Part shown: piece after piece, positions 6,770 through 14,403 of the stretch
Position numbering within the stretch: the stretch's first letter is position 1
Layout: every line of letters begins with the position of its first letter
Assembly: GCA_003695725.1 (NCBI GenBank)
Contig: RFHX01000065.1
Location: forward strand, 1-14,403
Source: Candidatus Schekmanbacteria bacterium
Lineage (GTDB): Bacteria; Schekmanbacteria; GWA2-38-11; J061
Direction of reading: 5' to 3'
Length of the DNA stretch: 14,403 nucleotides
The notes under the pieces: generated by a model
The model's database searches: none
Told to the model about the DNA's origin: nothing
What the model saw: the letters and a program-made list of their open reading frames with translations, nothing else
Translations under genes and position numbers: made by a program

Positions 6770-9088
6770 TTATCCTGCCTGCGTTAAAACTTCCACCTTC
6801 TCATCAGCTTTGCTTTTAATTTGAAGATTGAGCATCTTTCTCATATTGAAAAGTGATATAAGCCAGCAAAGTGTTGATTCGGCCCCTTGGTTTTGGTTGA
6901 TACCCGAAGCCATCAACCCATCACAACAGCCGCCTGTAATATAATCGTAAAGAGGTGCATTTGCATCGTTTCTTCCGAGAAACCATTCTATGCAAAGCCG
7001 CGCAAAACTTATCCATTTTTCTTCTCTTGTTACATTATAGGCTTCTCGACATGCTTCTATCATTGAAAGAGCTTCAATTGGTTGTTGGTCAAAACGGGCT
7101 TTTACACTGTTTTTTTCAAACCATCCATTGTTTCCTACAGGAGCAAAATATTTATTCACATTGTCTGTTTGGTGTTTCATTAGCCATTCTAAAATTTTTA
7201 ATCCAATTTCCATCATTTCATTGTCAGGAATCCATTGCCCTGCCATAATGAGCGCTTGAGCAACCTTTCCGCTTCCCCAAGTGACTTTATCGGAAACCCA
7301 CTGCCAGTCATCGGAAGAATGAATATGGTAGAGTTCTTTCAATTTGCTTGCCAGAAGTTCTCTTGCCCGTCTCGCCTCGCTGTCTCCTCCAAATCGTTTG
7401 AGGTATTCTTGAATTCCGATTATGGAAAAGGATATAGGATGGTAATATTTGAATTCAAGAGCGGCAGAAAGAGATTTTTTAAAGAGTGTCAAGGCATATC
7501 CTGCTATGTTTTCAAATTTAGATAAACCAACAGTTGCACCCAATGCCCAAATTGCCCTTGCGTAGCTGTCGTCAGAACCTTTCTCATCGAGCCATTTTCG
7601 TTCATAATTCATAAAATTTCGAAAACGGCCGTTTTTTTCATTAAAGGCATAGTGCAGGAAACTAAGGTATTTGCACATCAATTCAATTAAGAGGTCTTCT
7701 TCAGCAACAAATTCTTGAGCCATCAATACTGCAATCAGTGCGCGTGCATTATCATCGGTGCAGTAGCCATGAAATCTATCGGGGATAATGTATTTTGCAT
7801 GCTGAAGAATTCCCACATCGTCAGTTAATCTCAGAAGATGATCCAACTTTGGCTGTGGAAGGTCAAAAAGTGTTTTTTCGAGAGTTTTGGTTTTGAACAC
7901 AGGTTTTGCTTTTCCTTCCATTTCACTTCTGACTTCTTCAAAGACATCGAGATATCTCCGTGATACCTCCTTCCAAATCATATTACGGCAATAGATATAG
8001 GCACGTTTTCTCATAGAATGTCTTTCAACTTCATTTGAAAATAAATTTATTACATTTTCTGCCAGCGCTTTTGAATCCCTGAATGAAACAATCCTGCCTC
8101 TTCCGTCGGCAAGCATTTCTTCCGCATACCAATAAGGTGTCGAAATGACTGCCTTACCAGCTCCTAACGAATAGGCAAGTGTGCCTGATACTATCTGCTG
8201 TTTATTGAGATAGGGAGTAACATAAATATCTGCCGCTCCCAAAAATTCACACAGCTCTTTCAGTTCAACGAAGCGATTATGAAAAATCAAATGATTTTCA
8301 ACACCAAGTTCTCTTGCTTTCCTTTGGAGAAATATTCTATAGGATTCTCCATGTTCTTTCTTTACATGGGGATGTGTAGCGCCAAGGATGATATAGACAC
8401 AATCAGGAAATCGTTTGACGATTTCAGGCATAGCATCAATCATATATTCAATTCCCTTATTGGGAGAGAGAAGACCGAAAGTGAGGATAACTCTTCTCCC
8501 TTCGACACCGAACTGGTCCTTGTAATAATTGGGGTCAACAAAGGGAACATCAGGAATACCATGATGAATCATAACTATTTTCTCATATGGAATGCCAAAT
8601 ACTTTTTTAAGAATCTCTTTGGCATGTTCACTCATAACAACCAATCGGTTTGATAATTTTGCAATGCTTATCAAAACTTCTTTCTGCTCGTCCGATGGTT
8701 GTTCGAGGACAGTGTGAAGTGTTGTAACAACGGGCATCCTGAGATTCGAAAGAAGGTTGATAATATTGCTTCCACAATCACCTCCAAAGATTCCGTATTC
8801 GTGCTGAAGGTTGACAATGTCAACATTATTCATATTTAAAAAATCAGAAGCAAGAGTATAGTCTATAAGCTCTCTTTGCCGCACCTCAAATCGCACTTCA
8901 GAAGGATAGGGATAACCTTCAGGAATGTCGTTCATGGCAATTGCCCAGAAAGAGGTATCAGGAGCTTCTAATGATAACCCCCTAAGCAAGTCGGAAGTAA
9001 ATGTTGCAATACCACATCGGCGAGGGAGATAGTTCCCTATCAAAGCAACAGACTTGAGAGATGACTTATAAAATCCTCTTTCAGACAT
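6770..9088 (-). CDS. GT4 glycosyltransferase fused to an alpha/alpha-toroid domain
   Basis: This 772-residue, two-part protein is the first gene of the glycan block. Residues 1 to about 390 form a GT4-type transferase: NYLPRRCGIATF (19-30), NLQHEYG (93-99), TTLHTV (122-127), HHGIPD (175-180), the donor-site start FGLLSPNKG (204-212) and SGTLAYSLGAGKAVIST (301-317). The canonical EX7E glutamates appear replaced by Gln298 and Tyr306. After a linker, residues from about 413 to 755 look like an all-helical alpha/alpha toroid, as in many glycosidases, with acidic motifs LTDD (421-424), TDDNARA (444-450), SDDSYARA (505-512), SSDDWQW (591-597) and NQGAEST (733-739). It could transfer and trim, or bind, the same glycan. 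The start is placed at MSERGFY, not a TTG at 9146-9148, because an ideal ribosome-binding site precedes this ATG. No signal peptide is present. Confidence 0.88.
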   Translation of the reverse strand: MSERGFYKSSLKSVALIGNYLPRRCGIATFTSDLLRGLSLEAPDTSFWAIAMNDIPEGYPYPSEVRFEVRQRELIDYTLASDFLNMNNVDIVNLQHEYGIFGGDCGSNIINLLSNLRMPVVTTLHTVLEQPSDEQKEVLISIAKLSNRLVVMSEHAKEILKKVFGIPYEKIVMIHHGIPDVPFVDPNYYKDQFGVEGRRVILTFGLLSPNKGIEYMIDAMPEIVKRFPDCVYIILGATHPHVKKEHGESYRIFLQRKARELGVENHLIFHNRFVELKELCEFLGAADIYVTPYLNKQQIVSGTLAYSLGAGKAVISTPYWYAEEMLADGRGRIVSFRDSKALAENVINLFSNEVERHSMRKRAYIYCRNMIWKEVSRRYLDVFEEVRSEMEGKAKPVFKTKTLEKTLFDLPQPKLDHLLRLTDDVGILQHAKYIIPDRFHGYCTDDNARALIAVLMAQEFVAEEDLLIELMCKYLSFLHYAFNEKNGRFRNFMNYERKWLDEKGSDDSYARAIWALGATVGLSKFENIAGYALTLFKKSLSAALEFKYYHPISFSIIGIQEYLKRFGGDSEARRARELLASKLKELYHIHSSDDWQWVSDKVTWGSGKVAQALIMAGQWIPDNEMMEIGLKILEWLMKHQTDNVNKYFAPVGNNGWFEKNSVKARFDQQPIEALSMIEACREAYNVTREEKWISFARLCIEWFLGRNDANAPLYDYITGGCCDGLMASGINQNQGAESTLCWLISLFNMRKMLNLQIKSKADEKVEVLTQAG

Positions 9089-9093
9089 TTTAG

Positions 9094-9101
9094 CCCTCCT
9101 T
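9094..9101 (-). promoter_or_regulatory. Strong ribosome-binding site that fixes the fusion-protein start
   Basis: On the minus strand this reads AAGGAGGG, close to a perfect Shine-Dalgarno sequence, five bases before the ATG at 9086-9088. It decides in favour of that start over the in-frame TTG 20 codons upstream. It is one of the strongest ribosome-binding sites in the window, fitting its place at the head of the five-gene block. Confidence 0.8.
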
Positions 9102-9196
9102 TCAGCTAAGAAAAGAAAAGCCGAATCAGTTTTATTGCGAAGGACCAATAGAAAAAATAAGAAATATAGGTTAGTAGATATAACAGATTTGGATTA

Positions 9197-11464
9197 TTAT
9201 GTCATCTTTTTTCTAATTGCTTCAAGAACCTTTTCAGGAGTAATTGGAAGGCTTTTTATCGGATATCCTATGGCATTGTTGACTGCGTTTGCTATTGCCT
9301 GTGCCACGCAAACGATTGGTCCTTCTCCAACTTCCTTTGCACCAAAGGGTCCATAGGGGTCATTTGTTTCAACAATAATGTGCTCGACTTCAGGGATTTC
9401 AAATGGACGAGGAAGTTTATAATTTAAAAGGGAAGGATTCAAGATTTGTCCATAGTCAAACTTGCACTCTTCAAAAAGGGTTTGACTCATTCCGCTGAAT
9501 ACCTGTCCGTCAATCTGTCCTTCTATTGCCAATGGATTTAATGCTCTGCCAACATCATGTGCGGCCGTTACTCTCAACACTTTTACTTGTCCTGTTTCGG
9601 GATTGACTTCAACTTCAGCTACCTGAGCCCCAAAAGAATAGGCGAGGCAGTTATTACCTTCAAAAGTAATCGGGTCAACTGATTGTGTTGGAGGATTGAA
9701 AAAACCTCGCCCCATTACATATCTGCCTTCTGATGAGTGCAAGGTATCAAATACGATTTCCTCAAAAGGCAGTGCTTTTTCTTCTTCTCCTCTTGGATAA
9801 ACCTTCCTGTTGCGAAATACAATGGATGAAGCTTTCACATTGAAATTTTTTGCCGCTGTTTTTAAAAGTTGCCTTTTTGCATCGAGCGCTGCATTTTTTA
9901 CAGCATTTCCTGTTGTAAGCGTCCCACGCTGTGAGAAGGCCCCAATGTCAAATGGTGTTACATCGCTATCACCTGAAACTACGGTAATATCTTCTATTTT
10001 TATTCCAAGTGTTTCCGCCGCAATCATTGCAAGGACAGTGTGAGAGCCCTGTCCCATATCAGGAAGTCCTGTAAATAGGGAAACTTTGCCGTCTTCTCCG
10101 ATTTTTATGAATGCAGCCGAAGTATCATGGTCGAAAACACCTTTTCCGCCGGAATTCATAACACCACAGCCAATGCCAATTCCTCTAAATGGAGGCAGTT
10201 TTCCTCTTTTTCTTTTCCAACTGGATTTTTTCAAGACTTTCTTTATACATTCTTTCAAGCCACAGCTTGCATAATAGTTTTTGCTAAGGGTCCTGTATCC
10301 CTTTGAAACAGCATTTTTAAGACGAATTTCTGCAGGGTCGATGCCAATGTCTTCTGCCACAAGGTCAAGATGAGTGCCAAATGCAAAGCGTGCCGGCACA
10401 AATCCTCCTCCATGATGAAAAAGGTAGGGGATATTGTTTGTATAAACAATCTTGGCATTGTATTTAAAAGCGTTCATCTTATAGAGCATTTGAAGTCCCA
10501 GTCCCACGAATCTTGCCATTGTGAACTGAGTTTCAATATATGCACCGCAGTCGTAGAGGGCTTCTGCTTCAACGGCTTTTATAGTACCGTCCTTCATAAC
10601 AGCAGTCTTGAACCTGAATTTGTTTTTTCCTCCGCTTCTGCAAACTAAAAACTCCTCTTCCGGAGTGCAATGAATCTTTACAGGTTTCGATGATTTCTTG
10701 GATAAAAGGGCCGCGAGATAATGATGGGCGCGAGCAACTCCTCGTCCTGAGAAAGCGCCACCTGTATTCAGATTCAACACACGGACATCGCTTTCATTGA
10801 TTCCAAGTTTTTCAGACATTCTTTTCTGTATCAGCGGTGCAGTTTGGACAGGAAGCCAGATTTGTAGTTTCCCGCTGTGAGTAAAATCTGCAATAACTGA
10901 ATGATGTTCGGCAAAGGCATTATGTGTTGCTTCTGTGGTGTATTCATCCTCTCTTATGTAGTCGGCTTCGGCAAATTCTTTTTCACAGTCGTCAAAGTTT
11001 ATTTTTACCTCATCAGCAATGTTGTCATCCATAAAGTTATGAATGGGGGGCGCTCCTTTCCTGAGTGCTTCATCAATGGAAAGGATTGGCATTTGCGGTT
11101 CAAATTCCACTTTTATTAGCTCCAATGCTTCGATTGCTGTATCTTCATCAACTGCAGCAACTGCGGCTATTTCTTCTCCAAAGTGTTTGACTTCATCTTT
11201 GCAAAGCAGATTTTGTTCGGGACCTAACATTATTCCTGCTGTGTCTTCATAAGTTACAATTGCCTTTACTCCCTTCACTTTGGCAGCTTTACTGGTATCT
11301 ATGTTGAGAATTTTGGCTTTTGGATAAGGGCTTCTCAATATTTTCCCATAGAGCATTCCTGCAGGAGAATAATCATCTGTAAATTTGGCTTTGCCAGTTA
11401 CTTTTTGGGCGGCATCAAGGCGAGGTTGTCTCTTCCCTATATTTATGAAATCGTTTTTTTTCAT
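9197..11464 (-). CDS. Xanthine dehydrogenase family molybdopterin-binding subunit
   Basis: This 755-residue protein is the large molybdenum-cofactor subunit of the xanthine dehydrogenase/aldehyde oxidase family, hydroxylases that use water oxygen. Length is normal. The N-terminal domain starts IGKRQPRLDAAQKVTGKAKFTDD (9-31). Cofactor-domain landmarks include DMGQGSHTVLAMIAAE (469-484), SQRGTLTTGNAV (511-522), HDVGRALNPLAIEGQ (636-650) and GAKEVGEGP (708-716), whose Glu714 is the expected catalytic base. Two motifs deviate: the usual GGGFGGK loop reads GGAFSGRG (235-242), and the usual RGFG segment that places an Arg in the pocket reads HHGGGF (350-355). The substrate therefore cannot be read off, and purine is not assured. 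No signal peptide is present, so it is cytoplasmic. No [2Fe-2S] or FAD partner gene adjoins it. No Shine-Dalgarno motif is evident before its ATG. Confidence 0.93.
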   Translation of the reverse strand: MKKNDFINIGKRQPRLDAAQKVTGKAKFTDDYSPAGMLYGKILRSPYPKAKILNIDTSKAAKVKGVKAIVTYEDTAGIMLGPEQNLLCKDEVKHFGEEIAAVAAVDEDTAIEALELIKVEFEPQMPILSIDEALRKGAPPIHNFMDDNIADEVKINFDDCEKEFAEADYIREDEYTTEATHNAFAEHHSVIADFTHSGKLQIWLPVQTAPLIQKRMSEKLGINESDVRVLNLNTGGAFSGRGVARAHHYLAALLSKKSSKPVKIHCTPEEEFLVCRSGGKNKFRFKTAVMKDGTIKAVEAEALYDCGAYIETQFTMARFVGLGLQMLYKMNAFKYNAKIVYTNNIPYLFHHGGGFVPARFAFGTHLDLVAEDIGIDPAEIRLKNAVSKGYRTLSKNYYASCGLKECIKKVLKKSSWKRKRGKLPPFRGIGIGCGVMNSGGKGVFDHDTSAAFIKIGEDGKVSLFTGLPDMGQGSHTVLAMIAAETLGIKIEDITVVSGDSDVTPFDIGAFSQRGTLTTGNAVKNAALDAKRQLLKTAAKNFNVKASSIVFRNRKVYPRGEEEKALPFEEIVFDTLHSSEGRYVMGRGFFNPPTQSVDPITFEGNNCLAYSFGAQVAEVEVNPETGQVKVLRVTAAHDVGRALNPLAIEGQIDGQVFSGMSQTLFEECKFDYGQILNPSLLNYKLPRPFEIPEVEHIIVETNDPYGPFGAKEVGEGPIVCVAQAIANAVNNAIGYPIKSLPITPEKVLEAIRKKMT

Positions 11465-11500
11465 TTTTATAGAAATTTTTGTAAGACATTTTTAGGATAT

Positions 11501-11519
11501 AATCAATATTCATTTGATT
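11501..11519. repeat. Inverted repeat in the upstream region of the molybdoenzyme gene
   Basis: AATCAA and TTGATT form perfect six-base arms around a seven-base spacer, about 37 bases before the molybdoenzyme start codon. On the minus strand its right half runs into TTGATTATATCC, which could serve as a -10-like element, with an A/T homopolymer tract just upstream. An operator overlapping a promoter is conceivable, but arms this short and AT-rich can occur by chance. Confidence 0.25.
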
Positions 11520-11715
11520 GAAAAAAACTTTTTTTATCCATTTTTACTGATACTTGCAGGGGCAGAATAGCTCATCTTTTCAGTTAGTATTCTACCTTTC
11601 AGTGCAGATGCTACAATCTTATTTGTTTTAAGCCAACAGGGAAAATATTGTTTCGAAATATTCAAATGAGACTATGTAAGAAGGATTATTGATGAAAAGG
11701 TTGAAATATGAAGAA

Positions 11716-11755
11716 AGAAAAGCCGTTGAAATTAACTGCCCTCTATGGCTTTTCT
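11716..11755 (-). terminator. Possible terminator overlapping the kinase stop codon
   Basis: Perfect nine-base arms, AGAAAAGCC and GGCTTTTCT, enclose a 22-base loop. On the minus strand the first arm is made of the last codons of the histidine kinase, the stop codon falls in the loop, and the second arm is followed by the T-rich TTCTTC. This resembles an intrinsic terminator that would separate the kinase from the molybdoenzyme gene. The long loop and interrupted T tract lower confidence. Confidence 0.4.
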
Positions 11756-14403
11756 AATTTTTATTGCGAGTTCTCGCGAAGTAAAAGGCTTTTGAATTAC
11801 AACATTATCTCCAAATAATCCGTCTTCTTTTGCGATAATGGCTTCTGCATATCCTGACATAAACATTATTTTAATGCCTGAATTCAATTTTTTTATTTCT
11901 TTTGCAAGAATATCACCACGCATATCAGGCATTACAATATCAGTCAAAAGCAGGTCTATATTTTCGTTGCTGTTTTTTAATATAAGCAATCCTTCATCTG
12001 CATTAGAGGCACTCAATACCTTGTAGCCAAGCTGTTCAAGTATTTCTTTTGTCATTTTTCTCACCACTTCTTCGTCTTCTACGACAAGGATGGTTTCATT
12101 ACCCTCGGGAATTTTGTCTAAAAAAAGTTCGCTGATTTCTTCCTTTTTCATTCCTTCAGCCACAGGGAGGTAAATTTTGAATGTCGTTCCTCTGCCAATT
12201 TCGCTGTACACACTGATATACCCATTGTTTTGCTTTACAATTCCATAGACGGTGGAAAGACCAAGTCCGGTGCCTTTATCAACATCTTTTGTTGTAAAGA
12301 ATGGCTCAAAGACATGAGATAGAGTTTCTTTATCCATTCCACAACCATTGTCTGAAACAGTAATCAAAACATATGCTCCTTCCTTTGCTCCCCTATGATT
12401 TTTTACGAAGAATTCATCGAGATATACATTGGTGGTTTCTATGATAAATTTTCCTCCATTGGGCATCGCATCTCTTGCATTGGTTGCGAGGTTTAGCATT
12501 ATTTGGGAAATATGGTCAGGGTCAGCTTTTATTGGGTTAATATTTTCATTCGTTTTGATTTCAACCTTGATATCCTCTCCTATAATTCTTTTTAACATCA
12601 TTTCAGTATTTTTTAATGCGTTGTTGACATCTATTATCTGAGGCCTAAATATCTGTTTTCTGCCAAAGGCAAGAAGCTGTTTTGTGAGAGAAGATGCTCT
12701 TTCTCCTGCTTTTACTATTTCATTTATATACCTTTGTGCGGTTTCCATTTCCGAAGGCAGGGTTTCCTTTAAAAGTTCGCTATAGCCGATTATTCCAACC
12801 AATAGATTGTTAAAATCATGTGCAATTCCTCCTGCTAAGCGGCCTATTGCTTCCATTTTTTGTGCTTGTAGAAGCTGGGCTTCCATTTCAACTTCGCGGC
12901 TTACATCTCTCATTACAGCAACATAGCTGATATTATTTCCTTTTGTGTCTTTTATAGGGGAAATAGTTGCATCTTCGTTATAAAGAGAGCCATCCTTTTT
13001 GCGGTTTATGAGCCGTCCTTTCCATGTTTCGCCTTTTAAAAGTGTTGCCCATAACTCCTTATAGAAATTTTCATCCTGTAAACCGCTTTTCAAAAATGCC
13101 GGTGTCCTCCCAATGGCTTCTTCTTTTTTATATCCTGTTATCCGCTCAAAGGAATCGTTGACATAGGTAATAACGCCTTCCTTGTCTGTAATCATAATGA
13201 TGTCCCAAGACTGGTTTATTGCTTCAAGAAGTCTCTTTTGTTCTTCTTCTGCTTCAATGCGGCTTGAAATATCCAGTACCATACACAAATGACATGGCTT
13301 TGATTCATATAGTATTTTTTGGATATATATTTCTACCGGATATTTACTCCCATCTTTTCGTGTATGCACCGCTTGAAATTTGACCAACTTCTTTTCTCCG
13401 CTATCGACTTCTCTGGTTATTTCTCTTATTTTTTCCCAAGTCATTTCCGGTTTTAAATCCAATGGAGTCATTTCCCTCAATTCATCCAAAGAATATCCCA
13501 GATTGTCTCTCGCCGCTTTGTTGACTTCTATGAATTTGAGGGTTTCAGCATCGAGTATGTAGATTTCATTGAGAGAGCTTTCAAATATTTTGGCAAGATG
13601 CTCCATCCTTTCTTCAGCTAACTTTTTTTCAGTCAAGTCTGTTGTAACAATATAGCGGTATGTCTTGCCTTCTTCTGTTTTTCTTGCGCTGTATCGATGC
13701 TGGACATAAGCCAGTGTGCCATCATTTCTTTCATTCCAGCACTCAATTTCAACATATGGCAGTGATTTTGATATTGCTTCCCTTTTAAGTTCAATCATTT
13801 TCTCTCTGTCTTGGGCGCTGATAAATTCTTCTGCTTTTTTAGTTTTTAAAATCTCTTCTTTTGTTCTTCCGAGGATTTCACACATTCGGTTATTGATATA
13901 AACTGGCTTATCCTCTTCAATTATTAGAATTCCATCTTGAATGCTTTCTGCCATATAGCGGAAACGCTCTTCGCTAATCTCGATTTTTGACATCGTTTCT
14001 GAATTTTTTTTCAGAAAATAGTATAAGAAAATGAAAAACGCTCCAATGATTGTGCACCAAACAACAACCATCCCCCAAAAAATAGCCGTAACTCGCATAA
14101 AGTTTTCCTTGCGGCCTTCTTTGAGGAAGTTTTTTATATTACTGTATTCTTTTAGGAGATTTTCAAAATGGGCAGCATATCTGTTGATTATTGAGGCAGT
14201 ATCAAATGATTCATTGCCTGCGATTATTTTGGATACAAGGGACGACACTCGAGTGATATGATTTTTGTATTTTTCAAGATATTTTCTTACCTCTTCATCT
14301 ATAATGGGCTTTACAGAAAAACCGGGCGGCTTCTTTGAATCTTCAATTACTGTATTAATGTCATTTATTTCTCTTTTTAAATCTTTTAAAATGTCTTTTA
14401 GAC
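11732..14403 (-). CDS. Hybrid sensor histidine kinase with three PAS domains and a receiver (5' end outside window)
   Basis: This membrane-bound sensor kinase autophosphorylates on His and passes phosphate to its own receiver. Counting from a GTG at 14248, it has a transmembrane helix (about 54-78), three PAS domains (about 92-205, 220-330 and 342-452), and a HisKA H-box GGIAHDFNN with His477. The ATPase domain shows N-box NLATNARDAMPNGG (586-599), DNGCGMD, FEPFFTTKD and GTGLGLS. A C-terminal receiver carries the acidic pair Glu724-Asp725, phosphoacceptor Asp770 in LLTDIVMPD, Ser798 and Lys820. The frame stays open past that GTG to the window edge, adding at least 51 helix-rich residues, and no ribosome-binding site precedes the GTG. 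The real start, and probably a first membrane helix bounding a periplasmic sensor, lies outside. No separate response regulator is visible nearby. Signal and output are unknown. Confidence 0.94.
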   Translation of the reverse strand, partial: LKDILKDLKREINDINTVIEDSKKPPGFSVKPIIDEEVRKYLEKYKNHITRVSSLVSKIIAGNESFDTASIINRYAAHFENLLKEYSNIKNFLKEGRKENFMRVTAIFWGMVVVWCTIIGAFFIFLYYFLKKNSETMSKIEISEERFRYMAESIQDGILIIEEDKPVYINNRMCEILGRTKEEILKTKKAEEFISAQDREKMIELKREAISKSLPYVEIECWNERNDGTLAYVQHRYSARKTEEGKTYRYIVTTDLTEKKLAEERMEHLAKIFESSLNEIYILDAETLKFIEVNKAARDNLGYSLDELREMTPLDLKPEMTWEKIREITREVDSGEKKLVKFQAVHTRKDGSKYPVEIYIQKILYESKPCHLCMVLDISSRIEAEEEQKRLLEAINQSWDIIMITDKEGVITYVNDSFERITGYKKEEAIGRTPAFLKSGLQDENFYKELWATLLKGETWKGRLINRKKDGSLYNEDATISPIKDTKGNNISYVAVMRDVSREVEMEAQLLQAQKMEAIGRLAGGIAHDFNNLLVGIIGYSELLKETLPSEMETAQRYINEIVKAGERASSLTKQLLAFGRKQIFRPQIIDVNNALKNTEMMLKRIIGEDIKVEIKTNENINPIKADPDHISQIMLNLATNARDAMPNGGKFIIETTNVYLDEFFVKNHRGAKEGAYVLITVSDNGCGMDKETLSHVFEPFFTTKDVDKGTGLGLSTVYGIVKQNNGYISVYSEIGRGTTFKIYLPVAEGMKKEEISELFLDKIPEGNETILVVEDEEVVRKMTKEILEQLGYKVLSASNADEGLLILKNSNENIDLLLTDIVMPDMRGDILAKEIKKLNSGIKIMFMSGYAEAIIAKEDGLFGDNVVIQKPFTSRELAIKIRKAIEGS

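Noticed and set aside
8279-8653. A 124-codon plus-strand open frame opposite the transferase half of the fusion gene.
   Set aside because: It is antisense to conserved coding sequence and shows no family motif.
9089-9148. A 20-codon N-terminal extension of the glycosyltransferase fusion, starting at a TTG codon.
   Set aside because: The ATG at 9086-9088 has an almost perfect ribosome-binding site five bases upstream, and the homologous motif NYLPRRCGIATF then begins about 19 residues in, as in the neighbouring transferase. The TTG has no comparable signal.
9089-9196. A sigma-70-type promoter for the glycan operon.
   Set aside because: The gap is AT-rich and several TATATT-like hexamers occur, but none is paired with a credible -35 at proper spacing, so I do not call one.
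11534-11665. A minus-strand open frame of 43 codons (TTG start) ending in a stop within the A/T tract upstream of the molybdoenzyme gene.
   Set aside because: It has no ribosome-binding site, starts with a rare codon, resembles no protein I recognise, and is short enough to arise by chance.
1-14403. Signs of a mobile element, prophage, defence island or CRISPR array.
   Set aside because: There is no transposase, integrase, terminal inverted repeat, tRNA or regularly spaced repeat; all genes look like chromosomal metabolic, transport and signalling genes on one strand.

Overview
This AT-rich window holds nine protein genes, all on the minus strand, packed tightly with no RNA gene, insertion sequence, CRISPR array or long repeat that I can see. 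The gene set (NhaA antiporter, Tat-exported DUF362 protein, xanthine-dehydrogenase-family molybdoenzyme subunit, multi-PAS hybrid histidine kinase) suggests a free-living Gram-negative bacterium, possibly deltaproteobacterial or from a related or candidate phylum. The sequence does not allow a firmer placement.

In transcription order (high to low coordinates), the window opens inside a hybrid histidine kinase whose 5' end lies beyond position 14403. Its 3' end carries a terminator-like inverted repeat. A 267-base gap follows, then a lone molybdopterin-binding subunit of the xanthine dehydrogenase/aldehyde oxidase family, with no [2Fe-2S] or FAD subunit beside it. About 108 bases further on begins the most interesting block, 9088 down to 2500: a 772-residue fusion of a GT4 glycosyltransferase with an alpha/alpha-toroid domain, a second GT4-like transferase, a GH130 enzyme, a classical GT4 transferase, and a second GH130 enzyme. 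The junctions are 19, 84, 6 and 3 bases, so this reads as one operon. A DUF362 protein with a twin-arginine signal follows after 89 bases, and nhaA after a further 131 bases that contain a small perfect inverted repeat.

The five-gene block combines glycan synthesis (three predicted nucleotide-sugar transferases) with glycan breakdown by phosphorolysis (two GH130 enzymes, a family dominated by beta-mannoside phosphorylases). None of the five has a signal peptide, and no exporter, flippase, polymerase or sugar importer is visible. The inference is a cytoplasmic make-and-recycle cycle for a mannose-containing oligosaccharide or polymer, comparable in logic to the beta-1,2-mannan 'mannogen' reserve of Leishmania. 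Substrate, linkage and physiological role cannot be read from the sequence. The molybdoenzyme, kinase, DUF362 protein and antiporter have no evident functional link to this block.
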